DNA from: Acrocarpospora catenulata
GTDB lineage: Bacteria > Actinomycetota > Actinomycetes > Streptosporangiales > Streptosporangiaceae
Direction of reading: 5' to 3'
Assembly: GCF_018476525.1 (NCBI RefSeq)
Contig: NZ_JAHCST010000027.1
Span: 37,386 to 101,385 of the forward strand
Length of the DNA: 64,000 bases
Shown here: positions 16,452 through 24,570 of the stretch, piece after piece
Numbering within the stretch: position 1 is the first letter of the stretch
How the letters are laid out: each line of letters starts with the position of its first letter
Translations under genes and position numbers: made by a program
The notes under the pieces: model-generated
Databases searched by the model: none
Seen by the model: the letters and a program-made list of their open reading frames with translations, nothing else
Told to the model about the DNA's origin: nothing

Positions 16452-17651
16452 CTACCGGTAGGTCAGGTCCGACGAGGAATAGACGCAGTTGGTCCCATCG
16501 GCCCCGGTCCCGACCTGGGTGGGTTCGGCGCCGGTGCTGTTGCCGTTGTACTTGCGGCAGATCACCATCGACCGGCCGGAGTCATTGACGATCGTGATCC
16601 CCGAGAACCGGGCGGTGTCGCCGTAGTTCACGTTGATGCCGGCCACCGTGTTCCCCGGCCGGGTCAGGGTGACGTTGCGGATCACCACATTGCGGCGGTA
16701 CTGGGTCGAGCAGTTGCCGCAGGAGCGGTAGAACGTCCCGAAGTTGGTCGCCTGGAAGTTCTGGATGGTCAACGTCCCGGCGCCGTTGTGCTGGAAGATC
16801 TTGTCGCTGGCGGCGCGGGCGCCGCCCCCGTCGACCAGGAAGGTGGGCGTGCCGCTGCCGCGGAAGGTGGCGGCGTCCTCGCCCACGTCCTCCCACCACA
16901 CGTTGCGCAGCGTGCACGACCCGGCGCAGTGCACCCCGTCGCCGGCGGGTGCGCCGATGATGACGTTCTGCAGGGTGGCCCCGGCGGCGAGCTGGAACAT
17001 CGGGTCCTGGCTCTCCTCCTGGCTGCCGTCGCCGATACAGCAGTAGCGGCGCATGCCGCCGTCGAAGGTGCCGGAGACCGGGATGGTGCCGTTGACGTTG
17101 ACCTGGCCGGTCGGTGTCGGCCAGGTCCCTGCCGGGGGCGGCGTGACTGTCGGCGTCGGGGTCGGGGTCACCGTGGGTGTCGGGGTCGGCGTCCGGGTCG
17201 GGGTGGGCGTCGGCGAACTCGTGGTGACCCCGCCGGTGCAGGTCACGCCGTTGACCGCGAACGAGCCCGGCACCGGGTTGCTGCTGTTGTTCCAGCTGCC
17301 GTTGAAGCCGAACGAGGCCGAGGCGTTGGTCGCGAGGTTGCCGTTGTAGCTGAGATTCTCGGCGCGTACCGAACCGCCGCTCTGCGTGACCGTGGCGTTC
17401 CACGCCTGGGTGACCGTCTGCCCGGCGGTGAACGACCAGGTCATCACCCACGAGGTCAGCGGGTCGCCGACATTGGTGAGGGTGACGGTCGCGGAGAATC
17501 CGCCCGGCCACTGCGAGCCGATCGCGTAACTGACGCGGCACCCGACGGCCGCCTGCGCGGCGCCCGCCGTGGCCACGATGCCGACCGCGGCCGCGGTGGC
17601 CGCGCCCGCTGTGAAGATGTGCAGCGCCTTCCGGCGCCAACTGCGCAGCAT
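16452..17651 (-). CDS. Secreted pectate lyase (PL3) with N-terminal CBM2
   Basis: The 399-residue product has a twin-Arg-like signal peptide (MLRSWRRKALHIFTAG, cleavage after AAQA). A CBM2 module spans residues 35-140, with paired cysteines and conserved Trp (QWPGGFSATVTLTN, SWVMTWSFTAGQTVTQAW). A linker of TPTPT repeats follows at 143-180. The catalytic domain of family PL3 occupies 185-399 (MRRYCCIGDGSQEESQDPMF, VHCAGSCTLRNVWWEDVGED). PL3 enzymes cleave polygalacturonate by beta-elimination with calcium in a right-handed beta-helix. CBM2 suggests anchoring to cellulose in plant cell walls. Confidence 0.93.
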   Translation of the reverse strand: MLRSWRRKALHIFTAGAATAAAVGIVATAGAAQAAVGCRVSYAIGSQWPGGFSATVTLTNVGDPLTSWVMTWSFTAGQTVTQAWNATVTQSGGSVRAENLSYNGNLATNASASFGFNGSWNNSSNPVPGSFAVNGVTCTGGVTTSSPTPTPTRTPTPTPTVTPTPTPTVTPPPAGTWPTPTGQVNVNGTIPVSGTFDGGMRRYCCIGDGSQEESQDPMFQLAAGATLQNVIIGAPAGDGVHCAGSCTLRNVWWEDVGEDAATFRGSGTPTFLVDGGGARAASDKIFQHNGAGTLTIQNFQATNFGTFYRSCGNCSTQYRRNVVIRNVTLTRPGNTVAGINVNYGDTARFSGITIVNDSGRSMVICRKYNGNSTGAEPTQVGTGADGTNCVYSSSDLTYR

Positions 17652-17805
17652 GCTGCCTCCTGCTGCCGAGTGGGAACGTTAACAGGCAGCATCCGCGCCC
17701 CTGCGGAGCGCACGCCAATGAGCTGCGCTCTGTCCGTCGATCCACGCTGGTCAGCTGCTCGGCGGCCCTGAACATTTCAGCCCATTTATTGGGAAAGAAA
17801 ACTAT

Positions 17806-18813
17806 TTAAATCATGAGGGTGGTGAGCAGGTCGTCCAGACTCACCAGCCCGATCACCTTTCCGGCGTCGTCGCGGACGAGCGCGAGCTGGCTGTGCGCGT
17901 CGCGCAGCCTGGTGACGGTGTCGGACACCGTGGCCGTGGGCGGCACGGACGGCACCGGGTGGGCCAGGCGCAGGGCCGGGGCGGACGTGCCGCGCGCCCG
18001 GGCCAGGTAGGCGTCCCTGAGGTGGACGGCCCCGGCGGGGTCCTCGCCGTTCCAGGCGATCAGCCGTGTGCGTCCTGACCGCGCCGAAGCGTCGATCACC
18101 TCCTGCGGGGTGGCCGTCACCGGGACACCGACGATGTCGGCACGCTGGATGATCAGCGGCTCAATGGTGGCCGTCGGGGCGTTGAGGGCACGGCTGAGCA
18201 CCCCGTGGTCCTCCGGTTCGATCAGCCCCAGCCGCCGTGACTCCTCGACCAGGTGCTGGAGTTGCTGCGGCGTACGCGGATTGTCCATCCCGTCGCGCGG
18301 GTGCACCCCGAACGCCTTGAGGATCAGGTCGCTGACCCCGTTCAGCACCCTCAGCAGCGGGCGCACCACGACGGTGAAACCCCGGAACGGCAGGGCCAGC
18401 GCGGTCGCCGAGCTCTCCGGGTGCGCGATCGCCCACGACTTGGGTGCCATCTCCCCGATGACCATGTGCAGGAAGGTCACCAGGCCGAGCGCGATGACGA
18501 ACGCCACGGCGTGCGCGGCCGCCGACGGAAGGCCGAACTCCTCGAACAGCGGGGTCAGCGTGCCGGCGATGACGGGTTCCGACACCACGCCCAGGCCCAG
18601 GGAGCACAGGGTGATGCCCAGCTGGGCGCCGGCCAGCATGAGGGACAACTCCTTGATGCCGGCGACCGCCGCGGCGGCGGCGCGGCTGCCCTGCGCGGCG
18701 GCCCGCTCAAGACGGTGCCGCTTGGCGGCCACCAGGGCGAACTCGGCGGCCACGAAGAACCCGTTGCCCACGAGCAGGGCCAGGGTGACCAGCAGTCCGG
18801 TGGTGAGGTTCAC
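17806..18813 (-). CDS. CNNM/CBS transmembrane protein, short form without CorC_HlyC domain
   Basis: The GTG start overlaps the stop of the upstream gene (GTGA) behind GAGGAG, and gives 335 residues. Residues 1-195 form the CNNM (DUF21) membrane domain (NGFFVAAEFALVAAKRHRLE, LMLAGAQLGITLCSLGLG, IGEMAPKSWAI). A CBS pair follows to the C-terminus (ADIVGVPVTATPQEVID, LVRDDAGKVIGLVSLDDLL). The CorC_HlyC domain of its neighbour is absent. CNNM proteins handle magnesium or sodium-coupled ion export. Overlap with a full-length paralogue suggests a heteromeric complex. Confidence 0.9.
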   Translation of the reverse strand: MNLTTGLLVTLALLVGNGFFVAAEFALVAAKRHRLERAAAQGSRAAAAAVAGIKELSLMLAGAQLGITLCSLGLGVVSEPVIAGTLTPLFEEFGLPSAAAHAVAFVIALGLVTFLHMVIGEMAPKSWAIAHPESSATALALPFRGFTVVVRPLLRVLNGVSDLILKAFGVHPRDGMDNPRTPQQLQHLVEESRRLGLIEPEDHGVLSRALNAPTATIEPLIIQRADIVGVPVTATPQEVIDASARSGRTRLIAWNGEDPAGAVHLRDAYLARARGTSAPALRLAHPVPSVPPTATVSDTVTRLRDAHSQLALVRDDAGKVIGLVSLDDLLTTLMI

Positions 18814-20159
18814 GGCAGCGGCTCCTCGTGGCGGTGCCGCGCGGGCGTCAGCCGTACCCGGGCGGGGACATGGCGGTCCAGGGTGAGCACCTCGATGTCG
18901 GCATGGGTGGGGGCGCCGCCGTCGAGCGTGGGCGGCAGGGCGACGGTGATGACGTCGCCGGGGACGGCGAAGCGGCCGAGCCGGTGCAGGATGAGGCCGG
19001 CGAGGGTGTCGTACTCGTCCTCGTCCGGCAGCTGGAGGTCGGTGGCCAGCGCGATCTCGTCGACCCGCAGGCCCGCGTCGAGCTCCCACCCGTCGTTCCC
19101 GCGGACGATCGCCGCCGCCTCGGCGTCGTTCTCGTCGGCGATCTCCCCGACCAGTTCCTCCGCGACGTCCTCCCAGGTGATCAGACCGGCCAGGCCGCCG
19201 TGCTCGTCCACGACGCAGGCGACCTCCTCCCCCCGGGTGTGCATCTGCGCGACGAGGTCGGGCAGCGCGGTCGAGAACGGCACGACCAGCGGCGGACGGG
19301 CGATGTCCCCGACGCGGGTTGCGGCCGCGACGCCCACGGGGACGGCGCTGAGCTCGCGCAGGCCGACCACGCCGACCACGTCGTCCAGCCGCTCACCGAG
19401 CACCGGATAGTGGGTGTGCCCGTGCCGGGCGATCAGCAGGTCCAGGTCGGGTACGGTCGCCGACGCGCTCACCGTGACCATGTCCACCCGGGGCACCATG
19501 ACCTCGGCGGCGGTGTGCTCGGAGAATGCCAGGGCCCGCTCCAGCACGTCGGCCTGACTGCCCGGCAGGTGGCCGTGGCGCTCCGACTCGCCGATGATGT
19601 GGCCGAGCTCCTCCAGGGTGGCACCGTGGTGCAGTTCCTCGACCGGTTCGATGCCGGCCAGGCGGACGAGCCGGTTGGCCGCCGAGTCGAACAGCCTGAT
19701 GATCGGCCCGGCGATCATCAGGTAGACCAGCGTCGAACCGGCCAGGGCGCGGGCCAGGACCTCCGGCCTGGCCAGGGCGAGGTTCTTGGGCGCCAGCTCG
19801 CCGAGCACCATCTGGATGACGGTCGCCAGGACGAAGCCGAGCGCCAGGGCGATCCCGCCGGTCATGCCGGACGGCACGCCGAGCGCGTCCAGACCCGGCT
19901 CGATCAGCTCCGCGAGGGCGGGTTTGGCGATGAAGCCGACGACCAGGGCGGTGACGGTGATGCCGAGCTGCGCCCCGGAGAGCATGAACGACAACCGCTC
20001 CATGACGCGGACCGCCTTGACGGCTTTCCGGTCGCCGGCTGCCGCCTGCTGGGAGAGCAGGAGCCGGTCGGCGCTGACGTAGGCGAACTCCTGGGCGACG
20101 AAGTATCCGGTCGCCAGGGTCAGGACGAAGATGGCCACCAGGCCGAGCGCGATGCTCAC
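18810..20159 (-). CDS. CNNM/CBS/CorC_HlyC transmembrane protein (hemolysin C family)
   Basis: The 449-residue protein has the CNNM membrane domain at 1-200 (TGYFVAQEFAYVSADRLLL, FMLSGAQLGITVTALVVGF, LGELAPKNLALARPE), a CBS pair at about 215-335 (MVPRVDMVTVSASATVPDLD, VACVVDEHGGLAGLITWEDV), and a CorC_HlyC domain at 350-435 (LQLPDEDEYDTLAGLILHRL). The old name hemolysin is misleading: the family is linked to magnesium and cobalt homeostasis. It is translationally coupled to the short paralogue downstream. Confidence 0.93.
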   Translation of the reverse strand: MSIALGLVAIFVLTLATGYFVAQEFAYVSADRLLLSQQAAAGDRKAVKAVRVMERLSFMLSGAQLGITVTALVVGFIAKPALAELIEPGLDALGVPSGMTGGIALALGFVLATVIQMVLGELAPKNLALARPEVLARALAGSTLVYLMIAGPIIRLFDSAANRLVRLAGIEPVEELHHGATLEELGHIIGESERHGHLPGSQADVLERALAFSEHTAAEVMVPRVDMVTVSASATVPDLDLLIARHGHTHYPVLGERLDDVVGVVGLRELSAVPVGVAAATRVGDIARPPLVVPFSTALPDLVAQMHTRGEEVACVVDEHGGLAGLITWEDVAEELVGEIADENDAEAAAIVRGNDGWELDAGLRVDEIALATDLQLPDEDEYDTLAGLILHRLGRFAVPGDVITVALPPTLDGGAPTHADIEVLTLDRHVPARVRLTPARHRHEEPLP

Positions 20160-20245
20160 GCGGTCCTGCTCCTCCTGCGGATCGATCGAGGTACGCGAAG
20201 GGACGAACGATTCCGGTGTGTCTCAGGTGCCCGGTGAGACACAGA

Positions 20246-21400
20246 TCACTTCTGCTTCTCCGCCAGGAGGTCGGCGAACAGGCGCTCCCACCGGGGCATG
20301 ACCTGCTCCGGCGTGTACTCCTGCGCCGTCCGCAGCGCCGCCGCCCCCAGCCGGGCCCGGAGCGCGGGATCCTCGATCAGGCGCCCGACCGCGCGGGCCA
20401 GGGCCACCACATCCCGGTGGGGCACCAGGAGGCCGTTGACGCCGTCCTCAATGATGTCGGCGGGGCCGGTCGGGCAGTCGAAGGCGGCGACGGCCAGGCC
20501 GTGGCCCATCGCCTCCAGCATCACCATCGGCAGGCCCTCGAACCGCGAGCTCAGCACATAGATGGAGGAGTCGGCCAGTTCCCGATCCAAGGTCGTGGTA
20601 CGGCCCCGCAGCCGGATCGCCGCCGGATCGGCGTTCTGGTCGATCAGCCCCTGGAACCGCTCCTTGCGCGGCCCCTCCCCGAAGATGTCCAGCGTCCACC
20701 CGGGGTGCTCACGCGCCACCAGGTCGAACGCCGAGATCAGCATGTCGAAGCCCTTCTGCGGATACAGCCGCCCGGCCGCGATCGCGCGCGGGTTGACCAG
20801 CTCGGCACGCTTACGTTCGTGGATGCTGACCGCGTTGGGGATCTGGACGGTCCGCAGCCCGGGGGCGGCGCGCTCGTAGTCGGCCTGGTCGGTCCTGGTC
20901 AGCACGGCGACCACGTCGAGCTTGGCGTAGTGGCGGTGGATGGCCCTGCGTACGGGGTCCTTGTGGGTGCCGAGGTTGAGGTGCTCCTGGCCGACCTTGA
21001 CGACCTGCGGGGCGGCGTACCGCGCGGAGACGAGGTTGAGCGCGGGCCGGGTGGTGACGAGGATCCCGTCGGTCAGGCCCCGGACGTACTCGACGACGGC
21101 CTTCTCCACCTGCGGCGTGAAGTAGCGGGCGGCGAACTCCCCGGCGGGCACCACCTTGCCGCGCACCCTGCGCATCACCCGCTCCCCCAGCGTCGGGTCC
21201 GAGCGGCCGGCACGCTCGTCGACGACGGCGCTGAGCTTCACGCGGGGGTCTAGGGCGAACTGCGGTTTGGTACGGCGCCGGACGGCGCTGACGATCTCGA
21301 CGTCGTGCCCTCGGGCGGCCATGGCGTTGGCCTGGGCGAAGACGGTTCTGATGGTGCCGCCCATGCCGTAGGCGTGGAGCAGCATGTACCGGATCCTCAT
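20246..21400 (-). CDS. Glycosyltransferase family 4 protein
   Basis: The 384-residue GT-B enzyme begins MRIRYMLLHAYGMGGTIRTV, with the glycine-rich acceptor loop. The C-terminal donor domain has RLYPQKGFDMLISAF, LDIFGEGPRKERFQGLI, and the nucleotide-sugar motif with its conserved Glu in SSRFEGLPMVMLEAMGHGL. It is close to the poly(glycerol-phosphate) alpha-glucosyltransferase or teichoic-acid-modifying group, so a cell-wall polymer is a plausible acceptor. It sits between CNNM genes on the same strand with about 90-nt gaps on both sides, so co-transcription is unclear. Confidence 0.9.
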   Translation of the reverse strand: MRIRYMLLHAYGMGGTIRTVFAQANAMAARGHDVEIVSAVRRRTKPQFALDPRVKLSAVVDERAGRSDPTLGERVMRRVRGKVVPAGEFAARYFTPQVEKAVVEYVRGLTDGILVTTRPALNLVSARYAAPQVVKVGQEHLNLGTHKDPVRRAIHRHYAKLDVVAVLTRTDQADYERAAPGLRTVQIPNAVSIHERKRAELVNPRAIAAGRLYPQKGFDMLISAFDLVAREHPGWTLDIFGEGPRKERFQGLIDQNADPAAIRLRGRTTTLDRELADSSIYVLSSRFEGLPMVMLEAMGHGLAVAAFDCPTGPADIIEDGVNGLLVPHRDVVALARAVGRLIEDPALRARLGAAALRTAQEYTPEQVMPRWERLFADLLAEKQK

Positions 21401-21490
21401 GTGACCGGCGGGGCGTGAACGCGGAGCAAGCTTCTCATCCCCGCACCCTATGGAGGCCGTCTTAGAAAACTCTGAGACCAGACCCGCGGC

Positions 21491-22825
21491 CTAGGCCGCT
21501 GCCTCGTCATCCGGTTCCGGCGACGTGGCGGTCGTGAGCCGTACCTGGGTGATGGCGAGGCGTTCGGTGGCGGTCACCTCGATGCGCCAGCCCTCCACGG
21601 TCACCCGCTCGCCGGGGCCGGTGGGGATCCGCCCCAGCTCGGCCAGGACCAGCCCGGCCACGGTGGTGTAGTCGCCGTCACTGCGCCGTTCCAGATGTAC
21701 GCCGAGGTCGGGCAGGTCGTGCAGGGGGAACCCGCCGGGCAGCAGCATGCTGCCGTCCGCCTCGTGCCGCACGCTCTGGATGTCGCGGTCGGTCTCGTCA
21801 TAGATCTCGCCGACGACCTCCTCCAGGAGGTCCTCCAGGGTGACGATGCCGTCGACGACGCCGTGCTCGTCCACGACCAGGGCGAACTGCTGGTGTTCCG
21901 CCTTGAAGCGGCGCAGCGCGTCCGCGACCGGCAGGCTGTCGGGGAGCAGCATGGCGGGGCGGACGACGCCGGCCACGGTGACGGTCTCCTGCGGGTCCTC
22001 GGCGGTACGGGTGTCCGGGTCGGTGGCGGTCAGCAGGTCACGCAGGCTGGTGATGCCGAGGGTGTCGTCCAGGCCACCGACGCGTACCACGGGCGCGCGG
22101 GAGTGCCCGGAGGCGGCCAGCAGGCGGGCGGCCGCGTCGGCCGGGGTGTCGGCGGGGAGGGTGAAGACCTTCCGCCGGGGGACCAGCACCTCGCGCAGGA
22201 TCCGGTCGGTGATCTCCACCGCGCCGGAGATGATCATCCGCTGTTCCTGGGTGAAGCCGCGGTGGCCGGCGATCAGGTCGCGGATCTCCTCCGAGCTCAT
22301 CTCCTCCCGGTGCAGGGCGGGGTCCCCGCCCATCAGCCGGACCGCCACGTCGGTGGCCTTGCCCAGCGCCCACACCACCGGCCTGGACAGGGTGGCCAGC
22401 AGGCTGAGCGGCCGGGCGACCAGCAGCGCCCAGGTCTCGGCCCGCTGCATCGCCACCCGCTTGGGCGCCAGCTCGCCGAAGACCAGCGTCAGGAAGGTCA
22501 GCACCAGGGTCACCAGCACGATCGCCGCCGGCCCCGCGGCGTCCCCGAGGAAGGACAGCAGTGGCGCCACCGGCTCCGACAGCGCGACCGCGGCGGTCGC
22601 CGAGGCCAGGAACCCGGCCAGGGTGATGCCGATCTGGATGGTGGCCAGGAACTGGTTGGGGTCACGGGCCAGCCGGGCCAGGATCCGGCCACCGCCGCCC
22701 CGCTGTTCCAGCCGCCGGAGCTGGCCTTCGCGCAGCGAGATCAGCGCGAGCTCGCTCCCGGCGAAGACGGCGTTGAGCACGATGAGCACGACGACCAGAC
22801 CAAGCTGGAACCCATAGCCGCCCAC
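21491..22825 (-). CDS. CNNM/CBS/CorC_HlyC transmembrane protein
   Basis: The 444-residue product starts at GTG behind GAGGAG and has the CNNM domain (NAVFAGSELALISLREGQLR, FLATIQIGITLAGFLASATA, FGELAPKRVAMQRAE), a CBS pair (LVPRRKVFTLPADTPADAA, FALVVDEHGVVDGIVTLEDL), and CorC_HlyC at the end (DGDYTTVAGLVLAELGRIPT). It is the third CNNM protein in 5 kb but is not overlapped with the other two. Its upstream region holds a cloverleaf-like inverted-repeat array that may act as a regulatory leader. Confidence 0.93.
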   Translation of the reverse strand: MGGYGFQLGLVVVLIVLNAVFAGSELALISLREGQLRRLEQRGGGGRILARLARDPNQFLATIQIGITLAGFLASATAAVALSEPVAPLLSFLGDAAGPAAIVLVTLVLTFLTLVFGELAPKRVAMQRAETWALLVARPLSLLATLSRPVVWALGKATDVAVRLMGGDPALHREEMSSEEIRDLIAGHRGFTQEQRMIISGAVEITDRILREVLVPRRKVFTLPADTPADAAARLLAASGHSRAPVVRVGGLDDTLGITSLRDLLTATDPDTRTAEDPQETVTVAGVVRPAMLLPDSLPVADALRRFKAEHQQFALVVDEHGVVDGIVTLEDLLEEVVGEIYDETDRDIQSVRHEADGSMLLPGGFPLHDLPDLGVHLERRSDGDYTTVAGLVLAELGRIPTGPGERVTVEGWRIEVTATERLAITQVRLTTATSPEPDDEAAA

Positions 22826-22875
22826 AGAACAGACTCCTCGAACAAAGATGTGCGCAGACGGCGCCGGAACACGCT

Positions 22876-22956
22876 CCGCAGGTGACGGCAGTCAGCCGGG
22901 GAGGCACCCGGCCCGGTACTGCACTCGTCCACGAGACTCCGTTCTCACACCTGCGG
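22876..22956 (-). promoter_or_regulatory. Candidate structured leader RNA before the CNNM gene
   Basis: A 9-bp closing stem, CACCTGCGG with CCGCAGGTG, encloses about 63 nt that can fold into further hairpins: GCAGT/ACTGC (22888-22892 with 22918-22922) containing GCCGGG/CCCGGC (22895-22900 with 22907-22912), then CTCG/CGAG (22924-22935), and a weak GAG/CTC stem. The structure ends 51 nt before the CNNM start codon, as expected for a cis-acting leader. I do not see M-box or yybP-ykoY consensus sequence. The stems could also form on the plus strand. Confidence 0.4.
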
Positions 22957-23161
22957 TGATTGCCGTTGTAGCACGGAAACGGGTGGATTGTCGTATTGGT
23001 TCCCGAGTGCTCTTTGGAAAACACCCACCACGTGATGAAGGTCGCACGCCGGTACAGCCATCGGGACAGGCCTTCCTGACCGCGGGAACCGGCCCCCCGC
23101 GTTGATCGTTAACGTCGGCGGCCATGCCCATCAGCATTCCTTCGACAGGGAGAAACAAGAC

Positions 23162-24169
23162 GTGGTCTTCAAACGCATGCTGGGTGCCTTCGGCGTCGGC
23201 GCGCCCTCGGTGGACACCGTGCTGTCCACCCCGCGCATCCAGCCGGGCCAGACGCTGACCGGCCAGGTCCGGCTGTCTGGCGGCGACTTCGACGCGGGCA
23301 TCGAACACCTCACCCTGGCCCTGGTGGCCCGGGTGGAGATCGAGCACGGCGACGCCGAGCGCGACGGTCTCAGCGAGTTCGCCCGCGTCCAGGTCTCCGG
23401 CCCGTTCACCCTGGCCAAGGGTGAGCAGCGGACGATCGACTTCCAGCTCCCCGTGCCGTGGGAGACGCCGATCAGCCACATCGGCGGCCAGCCGCTGGCC
23501 GGGATGGCGGTGGGCGTGCGTACCGAGCTGGCCATCGCCCAGGCCGTCGACAAGGGCGACCTGGACATGGTGACGGTGGAGCCGCTGCCGTCCCAGCTAC
23601 GCGTGCTGCAGTCGCTGCTGAACCTCGGTTTCCACTTCAAGTCCGCCGACCTGGAAGCCGGGCACCTCTACGGGATTCACCAGGAACTGCCGTTCTACCA
23701 GGAGATCGAGTTCTATCCGCCCCCGCAGCACGCCGGTTTCGTCGGCGAACTGGAGCTCACCTTCGTCGCCACGCCGTACGCGCTGGAGGTGATCCTGGAG
23801 GCCGACAAGGGGGCCGGCCGCTACTCCGGGGACGCGATCGGCCGTTTCTCGCTCAGCCACGACGACGCGCTGCGCACCGACTGGTCCAGCGAACTCGACC
23901 GCTGGCTGACGGGTCTGGCCTCCTTCGGTCACCCCGGTGGACATTACGGCGAGCCCCACGGATACGGGTACGGGGGCGAGCATGGTCACCACCCGCAGTA
24001 CGGTCACCACGACCCCCACTACCAGGAGCAGCACCGCAGCGGCCCGGGCTGGGGCACCGTGGCCGCGGCCGGCGCCGCCGGTGTGGTCGGTGGCCTGGTC
24101 GCCGGCGAGATCATCGAAGAGATCTTCGAGGGTGACGAAGAAGAAGAAGAGGAAAGCGGCGACTGGTAA
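23162..24169 (+). CDS. spo0M: Sporulation-control protein Spo0M-like
   Basis: The GTG start behind CAGGGAG gives MVFKRMLGAFGVGAPSVDTV, the standard Spo0M N-terminus; the frame extends 20 codons further upstream without support. The 335-residue product has the arrestin-like two-lobed beta fold in residues 1-240 (QTLTGQVRLSGGDFDAGIEH, FQLPVPWETPISHIGG, LRVLQSLLNLGFHFKSADLE). The C-terminal 80 residues are His/Gly/Tyr-rich, then Gly/Ala-rich, and end in a run of acidic residues. In Bacillus Spo0M modulates early sporulation; in actinomycetes the role is less clear. Confidence 0.9.
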   Translation: MVFKRMLGAFGVGAPSVDTVLSTPRIQPGQTLTGQVRLSGGDFDAGIEHLTLALVARVEIEHGDAERDGLSEFARVQVSGPFTLAKGEQRTIDFQLPVPWETPISHIGGQPLAGMAVGVRTELAIAQAVDKGDLDMVTVEPLPSQLRVLQSLLNLGFHFKSADLEAGHLYGIHQELPFYQEIEFYPPPQHAGFVGELELTFVATPYALEVILEADKGAGRYSGDAIGRFSLSHDDALRTDWSSELDRWLTGLASFGHPGGHYGEPHGYGYGGEHGHHPQYGHHDPHYQEQHRSGPGWGTVAAAGAAGVVGGLVAGEIIEEIFEGDEEEEEESGDW

Positions 24170-24174
24170 CAGAT

Positions 24175-24206
24175 GAGCGGCTCACCACGATCGTGGTGAG
24201 CCGCTC
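24175..24206. terminator. Bidirectional terminator between spo0M and the GlsB-type gene
   Basis: GAGCGGCTCACCACGA and its exact complement TCGTGGTGAGCCGCTC abut each other, giving a 32-bp perfect palindrome between two convergent genes, 5 nt after one stop and 10 nt before the other. Confidence 0.85.
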
Positions 24207-24216
24207 TGCCTGTTCG

Positions 24217-24486
24217 TCAGCGGCCGCGCCTGCCGTACGCGCCCGTAGCCAGTGACACTCCCAGCGCGGCCAGGGCCACCTGGATGCCCAGTTCGATCCA
24301 GTCGATGCCACGGGTGTCGGCGACGCCCAGGACGGACGCGATCGCCGTACCGACCAGGGCCGCGACGACGCCGATCACGATGGTCAGCCAGACCGGCATC
24401 CGCTGCCGGCCCGGCAGGACCAGGCGTCCCAGGGCGCCGATGATGATCCCGATGATGATGCCGGAGATGATCCCAGTGATCTCCAC
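24217..24486 (-). CDS. GlsB/YeaQ/YmgE family stress-response membrane protein
   Basis: The GTG start behind GGGAGCGCAGC gives an 89-residue protein with three glycine-zipper helices: ITGIISGIIIGIIIGALGRL, MPVWLTIVIGVVAALVGTAI and IQVALAALGVSLATGA. This is the transglycosylase-associated (GlsB/YeaQ) family, small membrane proteins often under stress sigma control. Length and helix order match the family well. The frame is open 20 codons upstream, but those residues are not part of the family. Confidence 0.88.
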   Translation of the reverse strand: MEITGIISGIIIGIIIGALGRLVLPGRQRMPVWLTIVIGVVAALVGTAIASVLGVADTRGIDWIELGIQVALAALGVSLATGAYGRRGR

Positions 24487-24570
24487 GCTGCGCTCCCGAC
24501 GCTCAACGACCAATCCATCGAGCCCAACGAACGGTCGCCGCGCCACGTTCCGCCGCTCTCCGGCAGCCCC

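Noticed and set aside
22876..22956. Known M-box or yybP-ykoY riboswitch
   Set aside because: The conserved GTTAGGTGAGGCTCC-type and yybP-ykoY core sequences were not found; only the folding pattern supports a leader, so it is kept as an unclassified candidate.
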